Source: Gammaproteobacteria bacterium UBA5338 (GTDB lineage: Bacteria; Pseudomonadota; Gammaproteobacteria; Pseudomonadales; UBA5862). Taken from it: DNA of 26,510 nt. This document shows, one piece after another, positions 15,714 through 22,365 of this stretch. The notes below the pieces were generated by a model that was given only the letters and a program-made list of their open reading frames with translations, was not told where the DNA came from and did no database searches. The first letter of the stretch is position 1. Each line of letters begins with the position of its first letter. Made by a program: the position numbers and the translations under genes. Where the stretch lies: NCBI GenBank assembly GCA_002408105.1, contig DHQM01000197.1, positions 1-26,510 on the forward strand, in the 5' to 3' direction.

Positions 15714-16896
15714 GCTTGCCCCCGGTGCCCTGCAGGCGGTTGTCGAGCATCAGCGCGTCGGCAAAGAACTTGGCCGCCCAGTTGGGAAATTCGAACCGCG
15801 AATAGTCTCCCCAGAAGGGTGCGGAACCGGCAATGGCGCCGTCGTCAAAGCGCCCGTCGCCGGTGCGACGTTGGTGGCGCTTGAGGTAGTCGAGCCCGCG
15901 GTCGACGGCGTCCTGGAAGGTCTGGTTGGCACGCCGCTCGATCAACCTGGACCAAATGATGCACATCTGAGCCAGCCCGGTCAGGCACACGTAGTTGGCG
16001 CGCGGGCGCCATTGGTCATCCAGGGTGCCCGCGAGTGCACCGTTCTGAGGAAGGGCAGCGGCGACCGCGACCGCACTGCGCTCTGCGGCCGAGATCAGGT
16101 GGGTATCCTCCAGCAGCAGGCCCGATTCCAGCACTCCACGAATCGCATAGGCGATGGTGTGGGTAAAGGGAACGGCGTCGACTGTGAAGGCGTTGTTCGC
16201 GAACCAGCCTGCCGGGTTTTGCTGACTGAGTGCCCAGGCGAGGTTGCGCTTGGCGCCTTCAATCAGGGCGGGCTCTCCGGCCAGTAGTCCAGTTTGCAGC
16301 AGTGCCCAGGCGGCTCTGGTGTTGTAGGTGTGCGCAATTCCGTTGTGCACCGAGCGGCGCCAGCAGCCGTCTTCATCCTGCTGCGCGAGCATCCAGCGCC
16401 CGGCGCGCACCGCGGCGTCCAGGCAGCCCTGGTGCTGGAGTTGCCGATGGCCATGGTTCAGGCCATGCATGATCTGTCCGGTGTTGAAAATCACCGGTCG
16501 GCTGCCCGGCTCGCCGAAGTGGCCGGGGAATGCGCCGTCTGCATGCTGCAGGCTCAGCTCCCAGTCGAGGATTCTGCGCGCCCGCTCAACCAGATTCGGT
16601 CGATCGAGTACCTCGGCTGCCTGCAAGAAGGTTTCGACAATGTAGCCACTGGTTTCCGGATAGCTTGGCAGCCAACCGTCTTCGAAACTCCATCCGGCGG
16701 ATACACCGCCCTCATCGGCGCAGCCCTGACGCACGTCTTGAGCGCGACACAACCAATCGATTGCTGCGATCAAGTGGGGCAGGTGTTGTGGATCTGCCTT
16801 GTTGTCGATCTTCAGGGCGCTTTGCGCAATGAGGCCCAAATGCACCGGAGACCAAAGGCGGTAACGCAGCGGAGCCTGTACGATTTTCTTCAGCAT
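15706..16896 (-). CDS. Uncharacterised alpha/alpha-toroid protein (terpenoid-cyclase/prenyltransferase-like or epimerase-like fold)
   Basis: A 396-residue protein built of repeated helical hairpins of roughly 50-60 residues, each ending in a Gly/aromatic turn: GWSFEDGWLPSYPETSGYIV, QHADGAFPGHFGEPG, QQDEDGCWRRSVHNGIAHTY, SQQNPAGWFANNAF, and GDGRFDDGAIAGSAPFWGDY. This is the pattern of the (alpha/alpha)6 toroid shared by terpenoid cyclases, protein prenyltransferase beta subunits, polysaccharide lyases and the C-terminal domain of glucuronyl C5-epimerases. I do not see the DxDD or DCTA-type cyclase motifs, and the polysaccharide context makes a carbohydrate role more likely than isoprenoid chemistry. 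No signal peptide is present. It lies 33 bases after the ligase gene and overlaps the formyltransferase start. Function unknown. Confidence 0.8.
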   Translation of the reverse strand: MLKKIVQAPLRYRLWSPVHLGLIAQSALKIDNKADPQHLPHLIAAIDWLCRAQDVRQGCADEGGVSAGWSFEDGWLPSYPETSGYIVETFLQAAEVLDRPNLVERARRILDWELSLQHADGAFPGHFGEPGSRPVIFNTGQIMHGLNHGHRQLQHQGCLDAAVRAGRWMLAQQDEDGCWRRSVHNGIAHTYNTRAAWALLQTGLLAGEPALIEGAKRNLAWALSQQNPAGWFANNAFTVDAVPFTHTIAYAIRGVLESGLLLEDTHLISAAERSAVAVAAALPQNGALAGTLDDQWRPRANYVCLTGLAQMCIIWSRLIERRANQTFQDAVDRGLDYLKRHQRRTGDGRFDDGAIAGSAPFWGDYSRFEFPNWAAKFFADALMLDNRLQGTGGKHG

Positions 16897-16929
16897 AAGG
16901 GGCGCGGCTTGTGGCTAAGGAAGTTCAAT

Positions 16930-18324
16930 TCAAGAGGCGCTTGTGGTGGATTCAGCGGTGGGAATGGCCACTTGGCTGACCACGTAGCGGTACTTCCCGG
17001 AAGCTTCGGCCTTGATCTGGTCAAGGTAGCAGATTTCCACATCCACTCGTTCGTCCAGGCGCCTGTGGATCTCTGATCGCAGGCGTTGCTCTTGCTCGTG
17101 GCGTGCCCGGTTCCAGGTTTCGTTGACCACCAGCTCAACGGTCAGGCGATCGATGTCGTGCTGCAGGATACGGAACTCAGCAACTCCGTCCAGTGCCCTG
17201 ACCACGTAGATGAGTGCCAGAGCGTGCATGATGGTGCCGTCTCGACGCACAATGAAGTCGGTCTGGCGCCCAGCCACCTCTTCGATCACGTGAAGGCCAC
17301 GCCCGGCCGAGCAGGGCGCAGACCCCAGCCGCACCATGTCACCGGTGCGGTAGCGAACAAATGGTTGGGCATTGGAGCACAGTCCAGTCATGACAGCTTC
17401 TCCGAGTTCACCGTTCGCAACGGGATTTCCCTGCGGGTCCAGCACTTCGAGGACGATGCTTTCACTCATGAGCAGCATTTGCCCCTGTGGAGATTCATGG
17501 GCGGTGAAGCCGATGTCTCTACTGCCGAATTCATTGGCGACCGGAGCCTGAAAACACGACTGGATCAAGGAGCGCTGTTGGGGGTCCAAAGGCTCGCCTG
17601 TGGTGCAGACCACCTTGAGGTCAGGCAGATGCAGCTGGACGCCGCGGTTCTCTGCGTGCGCTGCGATCAGAGCCAAGCTGCTGGCGTACCCATAGATGCA
17701 GTGGGGTCGGTAGCGCCCGATCGCGTCCAGGTACTCGTCCATGGCTGCGACGGACATCTCGAATGCATTGAGGACCAGCTGGTTGAGAGCGCGGTCTCGG
17801 AGTTGTTTCACGCGGTCGGTTTTGTTGAGTTCAACCGGTGCACCCCACAGGTATACCTCACGTTCTCCAGGCTGCACGCCCCACCAGCGCCGCGCCCGCA
17901 TGCGACCCGCGGCATCGGATGCTTGGCGTTGGCGGCCAAAGTAAAAAATCAATGGCTGACCGGACGAGCCGCCAGTGTTGTACTTTTGGCTTCCCCCGGG
18001 CACCTCGGGCCAGTGAAGACCTTCACGGTTTTCGTTGGCTTCGGCCTTGGTCATGGTGGGCAGCAGCTTGAGTTGTTCGATGGAAAAGTCGTTGATCGCT
18101 CCAGGGTTGGACAACCCAGCCTGTTCGAGCCGGGCTCGATGCCATGGGCAGTGGTGCCAGGCGGTGTCGAGCAGGGCCTGCAATTTTCTGCTTTGCAGGT
18201 CCTCGATCTCCTGTCTTGCCCACCACTGACTGGATTCAAGCTCGCGCAAATAGCCGAAAGTCGGCCGCTTCATTGCCCATTCGTGGAGCGGGTAGAACAG
18301 GCTGCGCGCAACCAGGGCCTTCAT
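16930..18324 (-). CDS. AMP-forming ligase of the phenylacetate-CoA ligase/CapK family
   Basis: A 464-residue ANL-superfamily adenylate-forming enzyme. It has the Gly/Ser-rich phosphate loop NTGGSSGQPLIF (116-127), PHCIYGYASSLALIA, a VCTTGEPLDPQQRSLI segment, the adenine-site NEFGSRDIGFTAHE, and YRTGDMVRL; the C-terminal PaaK-type domain carries the lysine-containing end ASGKYRYVV. CapK-like members are frequent in capsule and EPS clusters, where they are thought to activate or transfer a carboxylic acid; the substrate here is unknown. The frame is open to 18552, but those extra residues are low in family character, and the ATG at 18324 gives the usual length. It is the first gene of the long minus-strand operon and is divergent from the AsnB-like gene. 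Confidence 0.88.
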   Translation of the reverse strand: MKALVARSLFYPLHEWAMKRPTFGYLRELESSQWWARQEIEDLQSRKLQALLDTAWHHCPWHRARLEQAGLSNPGAINDFSIEQLKLLPTMTKAEANENREGLHWPEVPGGSQKYNTGGSSGQPLIFYFGRQRQASDAAGRMRARRWWGVQPGEREVYLWGAPVELNKTDRVKQLRDRALNQLVLNAFEMSVAAMDEYLDAIGRYRPHCIYGYASSLALIAAHAENRGVQLHLPDLKVVCTTGEPLDPQQRSLIQSCFQAPVANEFGSRDIGFTAHESPQGQMLLMSESIVLEVLDPQGNPVANGELGEAVMTGLCSNAQPFVRYRTGDMVRLGSAPCSAGRGLHVIEEVAGRQTDFIVRRDGTIMHALALIYVVRALDGVAEFRILQHDIDRLTVELVVNETWNRARHEQEQRLRSEIHRRLDERVDVEICYLDQIKAEASGKYRYVVSQVAIPTAESTTSAS

Positions 18325-18569
18325 GTCGGGGTCGCCGTGACGAGGCCAACGCCGCCGCGCGACGGGTTGGATCCTCGTTGCCAAGGTGTGGACAGCGGGA
18401 GAACGAAAGAAGGCATGCGGTGAGTTCCAAGCGGCTACAAGTGACCGGTCATCGGCGGCCGGGTTGCGTGGCAGCGGGTTCGGTGTGTCTGGGTGTCCCC
18501 ATAAAAATAGTAGAAGCTCGCGCCCCTCGGCTATAGTTGCATGGCTTTTCAATTATATCTGCAGAGTGT
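18325..18569. promoter_or_regulatory. Divergent intergenic region, probable promoters for both operons
   Basis: This 245-base gap between the divergent ligase and AsnB-like genes is the longest non-coding stretch in the window. Most of it is GC-rich, but 18500-18560 is clearly AT-rich. On the plus strand TATAGT at 18532-18537 is a good -10 element about 33 bases before the ATG, although no convincing -35 stands 16-18 bases upstream. On the minus strand TACTAT (18512 to 18507) could serve the long operon, again without a good -35. The lack of -35 elements fits activator-dependent promoters, but that is inference. Confidence 0.35.
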
Positions 18570-20402
18570 ATGCGAGAGATGTCCCCTAGGGTGCCGAGTG
18601 GGTTGTTTGTCCGGTGTTTGTCCGCCGATGCGCAGGTGCAAGCGGCGCCAGTTGCTGGCTTTGGCAGCGGTTGGGAACACCAGCAGGTGGGGCCCTTGGC
18701 CCTGTGGTCGAAGGCTGGGCTTGGTGACCGCGTCGAGTACCATCAGGATCCAGAAACCGGAATGCTGGCGCTGGTCTTTGGCCGTTGGGAAGTTCCTGGG
18801 CGGTCAGCCTCCCTGCAGCGTTGGTTCGCGGCCCATCAACAGGAGCCGAAAGCCGCTTTCAGGGCGCTCAGCGGCCGGTTCATTGCGCTCTTACATGATC
18901 CGCGCAGTGCCAGGGTGTGGGTGGCAACGGACCGCTTTGCAACCGTACCGCTGAGCCATCGCACCACGCCCGAGGGGTTGGAGCTCGCGACCGACCCTGG
19001 GCTGTTCCCGAGTTCGGGTTCGGTGCCCTTGGCTCTTTGTCCGCAGGCATTGTACGAGTACCTGTACTTTCACATGGTGCCGGCCCCAAGGTCGATCTAC
19101 GCTGGGGTGTCCAAGCTCGGCCCTGCCCAGCAACTCCGTTGGGAGCAAGGGGCGCAGGAGGCCCAGGTGGAGGGTTATTGGATGCCGCGCTTTGAGGATC
19201 AGCCCCATGGGCGTGACCGATCCAATATGGAAGCGGCGCTCAGGTCGCACCTGGCGGAAGCTGTGCGCGCCAGCGCCTCCACTTGCAGCGCCGCTTTTTT
19301 GAGTGGTGGGCTTGACAGTTCCACCACCACTGGGCTGCTCGCCCAGGCGCGTGATGGCGACGTGGATGCCTTCTCGGTTGGCTTCGAGGCCGAAGGCTAC
19401 GACGAGATGCCCTACGCGCGCATCGCTGCGCAGCACTTTGGCGTGCGCCACCACGAACTCTATCTTTCACCTGCCGACGTCGTCCGCCTGGTTCCTGAGG
19501 TGGCGGCATGCTACGGCGAGCCGTTTGGCAACTCTTCCGCGGTGCCTACGTTGTTCTGCGCGCAACAGGCCGCAGCGGCGGGCCACGGCGAGTTGATGGC
19601 TGGAGACGGAGGCGACGAGTTGTTCGCCGGCAATGAACGCTATGCCACTCAGGCCCTGTTCGAGCACTACGCTCGCTTGCCTCGCGGTGTCCGTGCCCTG
19701 GTCGACACCACGGACCGGTGCCTGAGTCCGGTTGCGAGCCATTGGCCGGTAAGCAAGCTGCGCCGGTATGTCGAACAGGCCCGGGTTCCTTTGCCGGACC
19801 GGCTGCAGGGCTACAACAATTTTCATATGCAGAGTGCTGCAGCCATTCTGCATCCGGACCTGCTCGGTCAGGTCGACCTGGATGCCCCGCTGAAATTGCT
19901 GCGGTCGGTGTATGCAGGTGCGGCTGCACAGACCAGCCTGCAGCGCATGCTGTGGCTGGATTGGAAGCAAACCCTGGCCGACAACGACCTGCGCAAAGTC
20001 ACCCAAATGACCCAGGCTGCCGGCGTGCGTGTCTGCTATCCGATGTTGGCTGAACCGGTGGTGGAGTTGGCCACCGAGATCCCGCCGCAATGGCTGTTGC
20101 CAAAACGGCGATTGCGGGACTTCTACAAGCGCGCCTACGCTGATTTTTTACCCCCAGCGATCCTGACCAAACCCAAGCACGGGTTCGGTTTGCCCTTTGG
20201 GGTCTGGCTCCAGACCGACCCGGGCCTTGGTGTCCTCGCCGGGGATGCTCTGGAGGGGCTGAAGGCCCGCAACATCGTGCACCCCGACCACCTTGACCGT
20301 TTGCTGAAGCAACACGCCGCGGACCATGCAGCGTATTACGGGGAGCAGATTTGGGTGCTGATGATGTTGGAGCTGTGGCTGCAGGCCCATGGACACAGAT
20401 AA
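18570..20402 (+). CDS. Asparagine-synthetase-like amide ligase lacking the N-terminal glutaminase cysteine
   Basis: About 610 residues. The C-terminal half is a clear asparagine synthase domain: ATP-pyrophosphatase loop FLSGGLDSS near residues 243-251, FSVGFEAEGYDEMPYARI, GEPFGNSSAVPTLF, GDGGDELFAGNERY, and near the end KPKHGFGLPFGVWL with the conserved lysine. The N-terminal half keeps an Ntn-hydrolase-like outline (LSGRFIALLHD, VATDRFATVPL) but the protein does not begin Met-Cys, so it should not hydrolyse glutamine. Such Cys-less relatives include beta-lactam synthetases and lasso-peptide cyclases, which form amide bonds with an internal or other amine. Two ATGs (18570, 18579) are possible starts; neither creates a cysteine. 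A secreted protease gene follows after 13 bases. Substrate unknown; a uronic acid carboxyl or a peptide are both possible. Confidence 0.85.
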   Translation: MREMSPRVPSGLFVRCLSADAQVQAAPVAGFGSGWEHQQVGPLALWSKAGLGDRVEYHQDPETGMLALVFGRWEVPGRSASLQRWFAAHQQEPKAAFRALSGRFIALLHDPRSARVWVATDRFATVPLSHRTTPEGLELATDPGLFPSSGSVPLALCPQALYEYLYFHMVPAPRSIYAGVSKLGPAQQLRWEQGAQEAQVEGYWMPRFEDQPHGRDRSNMEAALRSHLAEAVRASASTCSAAFLSGGLDSSTTTGLLAQARDGDVDAFSVGFEAEGYDEMPYARIAAQHFGVRHHELYLSPADVVRLVPEVAACYGEPFGNSSAVPTLFCAQQAAAAGHGELMAGDGGDELFAGNERYATQALFEHYARLPRGVRALVDTTDRCLSPVASHWPVSKLRRYVEQARVPLPDRLQGYNNFHMQSAAAILHPDLLGQVDLDAPLKLLRSVYAGAAAQTSLQRMLWLDWKQTLADNDLRKVTQMTQAAGVRVCYPMLAEPVVELATEIPPQWLLPKRRLRDFYKRAYADFLPPAILTKPKHGFGLPFGVWLQTDPGLGVLAGDALEGLKARNIVHPDHLDRLLKQHAADHAAYYGEQIWVLMMLELWLQAHGHR

Positions 20403-20404
20403 GC

Positions 20405-20410
20405 AGGAGG
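20405..20410 (+). promoter_or_regulatory. Ribosome binding site deciding the protease start
   Basis: A perfect AGGAGG lies five bases before the ATG at 20416. It selects this start over the ATG at 20389, which would overlap the end of the AsnB-like gene and put nine polar residues before the signal peptide. Confidence 0.8.
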
Positions 20411-20415
20411 CATCA

Positions 20416-21210
20416 ATGATCCAGTTGGCAGGTCCGAAGCGTCGCATCTCCATGTGGCTGGGCGCGCTCACAATTTGGATCGTCGCTTTGCTTCCGGTGT
20501 TCGCTGGCGCGTCGGAACTGGCCGACACAGTCGCCCGCGTCAAGGGGTCGGTGGTTGGCATCGGCACCCACCAGCCGACTGGGCGGCCACCGTCCCGATT
20601 GCTGGGAACCGGCTTTGTGGTTGGCAATGGCTTGCAGGTCATCACCAACGCGCATGTGCTGCCTGCCTCGCTGGACACGGAGCGGTTTGAAACGCTGGTT
20701 GTGTTCATTGGGTCCGGGGAGTCGCCGACGGCTCGCCCCGTGGAGATCAGGACGGTGGACCGCGACCACGATGTCGCGCTGCTTGGCATCAAGGGGCAGG
20801 CGTTGCCGGCGCTGCAGCTCGGCGACTCGGAGCGGGTCAGAGAGGGTGAGCTTTATGCCTTTACCGGCTTTCCGATCGGTGCCGTGCTGGGGCTGTACCC
20901 GGCCACGCACCAGGGCCTGATCGCGAGCATTACGCCGGTGGCCATCCCTCAAGTTTCCCTGCGTGGGCTCGACGTGAACATGCTGCGCCGACTCCAGGAC
21001 CCATACGAAGTGTTCCAGCTCGATGCCACTGCCTACCCGGGCAGTTCGGGCAGCCCTCTGTACCATCCAAAGACCGGTCGGGTGGTGGGCGTGATCAACA
21101 AGGTGTTCGTGCAGGGGACCAAGGAGTCCGCACTCGAGCGGCCAAGTGGCATCACCTACGCGATCCCCGTGCGACACGTGCGCCAGCTGCTTGAGGTGGA
21201 CAGCCCCTAG
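20416..21210 (+). CDS. Exported trypsin-like serine protease (S1C/DegP-like protease domain, no PDZ)
   Basis: A 264-residue protein. The N-terminus has basic residues (GPKRR) then a hydrophobic stretch MWLGALTIWIVALLPVFAGA, so it is exported or membrane-anchored, with a likely cleavage near residue 32 (AGA/S). The catalytic triad can be read: His80 in VITNAHVL, Asp119 in DHDVALL, and Ser211 in YPGSSGSPL. The spacing and the DVALL motif are those of HtrA/DegP-type proteases, but no PDZ domain follows, so it is a short stand-alone protease domain. It follows the AsnB-like gene by 13 bases on the same strand, so the pair is probably co-transcribed. It faces the epimerase gene convergently. Target unknown; processing of an envelope or secreted partner is inference. 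Confidence 0.9.
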   Translation: MIQLAGPKRRISMWLGALTIWIVALLPVFAGASELADTVARVKGSVVGIGTHQPTGRPPSRLLGTGFVVGNGLQVITNAHVLPASLDTERFETLVVFIGSGESPTARPVEIRTVDRDHDVALLGIKGQALPALQLGDSERVREGELYAFTGFPIGAVLGLYPATHQGLIASITPVAIPQVSLRGLDVNMLRRLQDPYEVFQLDATAYPGSSGSPLYHPKTGRVVGVINKVFVQGTKESALERPSGITYAIPVRHVRQLLEVDSP

Positions 21211-21283
21211 TCAACCGGCTCGGAATTGAATGGCTGTCGCATGGTGAGCTCGCGGCAGGGGGCAGACCGGGTCCGGAGTGCGC

Positions 21284-21317
21284 GCTTGTCAGATCAGGTA
21301 GCTTGTCAGACCTGGTA
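21284..21317. repeat. 17-base imperfect tandem duplication at the 3' end of the epimerase gene
   Basis: Two adjacent copies, GCTTGTCAGATCAGGTA (21284-21300) and GCTTGTCAGACCTGGTA (21301-21317), match at 15 of 17 bases. On the minus strand the second one encodes the last epimerase residues and its TGA stop; the first copy repeats the same Tyr-x-x-stop pattern just downstream. It looks like a small slippage duplication. Confidence 0.8.
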
Positions 21318-22313
21318 ATAGTCCCGGTACCAGTCCACGAAGCGCGCGATCCCGGTTTCGATGGGGGTGGCCGGGCGGTAGCCGGTGTCGTTCATCAGGT
21401 CGTCCACATTCGCATAGGTGTCGGGCACGTCGCCGGGTTGCATCGGCAGCAGTTCTTTGCTGGCGCGTCGACCGAGGCAGTCTTCCAACACTTCGATGTA
21501 GCGCAGCAGCTCGACCGGCCGGTTGCTGCCGATGTTATACAGTCGATAGGGCGCCAGGCTTGTTCCGGGGTCGGGGCTGTCTCCGGACCATGCGGTATTG
21601 GGTGTGGCGACCCGGTCGAGGGTGCGAACCACGCCTTCGACGATGTCATCGACATAGGTGAAGTCGCGGCGGTGGTGGCCATGGTTGAACACCTGAATGG
21701 GCTCGCCGGCAAGAATCTTTTTGGTGAAGATGAACAGCGCCATGTCGGGCCGTCCCCAGGGCCCGTACACGGTGAAGAAGCGCAGTCCAGTGGTGGGGAG
21801 CTGGTACAGGTGGCTGTAGGTGTGGGCCATCAGCTCATTGGCTTTCTTGGTCGCCGCGTACAGGCTGACCGGGTGGTCGACGTTGTCGTGGATGGAGAAC
21901 GGCATGTCTGTGTTCGCGCCGTATACCGAGCTGCTTGAAGCGTACACAAGGTGTTCAACGTCCGAGTGTCGGGCACCTTCGAGGACGTTGAGAAATCCCA
22001 CCAGGTTTGCATCAGCGTAGGTGTGCGGATGCGTGATCGAGTAGCGGACCCCAGCCTGGGCCGCGAGGTGAACGATGCGCTGCGGTTGGCAGCGCGCGAT
22101 CGTTTCCTGCATCGCCTGACGGTCGGCGATGTCGATTTCCGTGAGCTCGAAGCCTGTGCGGCCGGACAAGCGCGCGACCCTGGCCCGTTTCAGGTCCGGG
22201 CTGTAGTAGTCGTTCAGGTTGTCGATGCCGAGCACCTGGTCGCCGCGGTCCAACAGGCGCTGGGTGAGCGCCGCTCCGATGAACCCGGCAGCCCCGGTTA
22301 CGAGAATGCGCAT
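21306..22313 (-). CDS. NAD-dependent epimerase of the UDP-glucuronate 4-epimerase type
   Basis: A 335-residue extended short-chain dehydrogenase. NAD is bound by TGAAGFIG at 6-13; the catalytic set is the Ser of ASSSSVYG (about 125-132) with Tyr152 and Lys156 in SLYAATKK. The motifs NLVGFLNVLEGARH, RFFTVYGPWGRPDMALFIF and HHRRDFTYVDDIVEGVVR, and the C-terminal PGDVPDTYANVDDL, match the family annotated as UDP-glucuronate 4-epimerase (LspL/CapI type), which interconverts UDP-GlcA and UDP-GalA. Because its partner gene resembles a UDP-HexNAc dehydrogenase, UDP-GlcNAcA/GalNAcA is an alternative substrate. GAGGGAG lies about ten bases before the ATG. It is 52 bases downstream of the dehydrogenase gene, evidently in one operon. 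The last codons lie in a 17-base tandem duplication. Confidence 0.92.
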   Translation of the reverse strand: MRILVTGAAGFIGAALTQRLLDRGDQVLGIDNLNDYYSPDLKRARVARLSGRTGFELTEIDIADRQAMQETIARCQPQRIVHLAAQAGVRYSITHPHTYADANLVGFLNVLEGARHSDVEHLVYASSSSVYGANTDMPFSIHDNVDHPVSLYAATKKANELMAHTYSHLYQLPTTGLRFFTVYGPWGRPDMALFIFTKKILAGEPIQVFNHGHHRRDFTYVDDIVEGVVRTLDRVATPNTAWSGDSPDPGTSLAPYRLYNIGSNRPVELLRYIEVLEDCLGRRASKELLPMQPGDVPDTYANVDDLMNDTGYRPATPIETGIARFVDWYRDYYQV

Positions 22314-22365
22314 GAAAGAAATGCTCCCTCAGTGGATGGCAGGTTGGCTCACAAGCCGGGTGGGG

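Noticed and set aside
15706..16896. Toroid protein as a squalene-hopene cyclase or other terpene cyclase.
   Set aside because: The acid motif DxDD and the QW-type repeats are not present as such, length is well below 600 residues, and the operon is devoted to polysaccharide.
17086..18423. Plus-strand ORF of 445 codons opposite the AMP-ligase gene.
   Set aside because: Antisense shadow of a gene with intact adenylation motifs; no domain signature and no ribosome site.
18527..18541. Sigma-54-like GG...GC elements before the AsnB-like gene (GGCTATAGTTGC) and before the glycosylphosphotransferase gene (GGCATTCCTTGC, 23744-23755).
   Set aside because: In both, GG and GC are separated by 8 bases, not the 10 that sigma-54 needs. 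The XrtA context made the idea attractive, but the spacing is wrong.
18325..18552. N-terminal extension of the AMP-ligase to a TTG at 18552 (76 more residues).
   Set aside because: The extension is Arg/Pro-rich without family resemblance, and would run through the AT-rich promoter-like stretch. The ATG at 18324 gives normal family length.
18541..18954. Plus-strand Cys-rich ORF starting MAFQLYLQSVCERCPLGC just after a -10-like TATAGT, possible small peptide precursor.
   Set aside because: It overlaps the AsnB-like gene in another frame, has no ribosome site, and loses any peptide-like character after about 45 residues. The AsnB frame is clearly the coding one. No leader/core pattern of a lasso precursor is visible.
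21211..21305. Possible shared terminator between the convergent protease and epimerase genes.
   Set aside because: The only inverted repeat seen (CCGG-GT-CCGG near 21268-21277) is too short and no T run follows on either strand.
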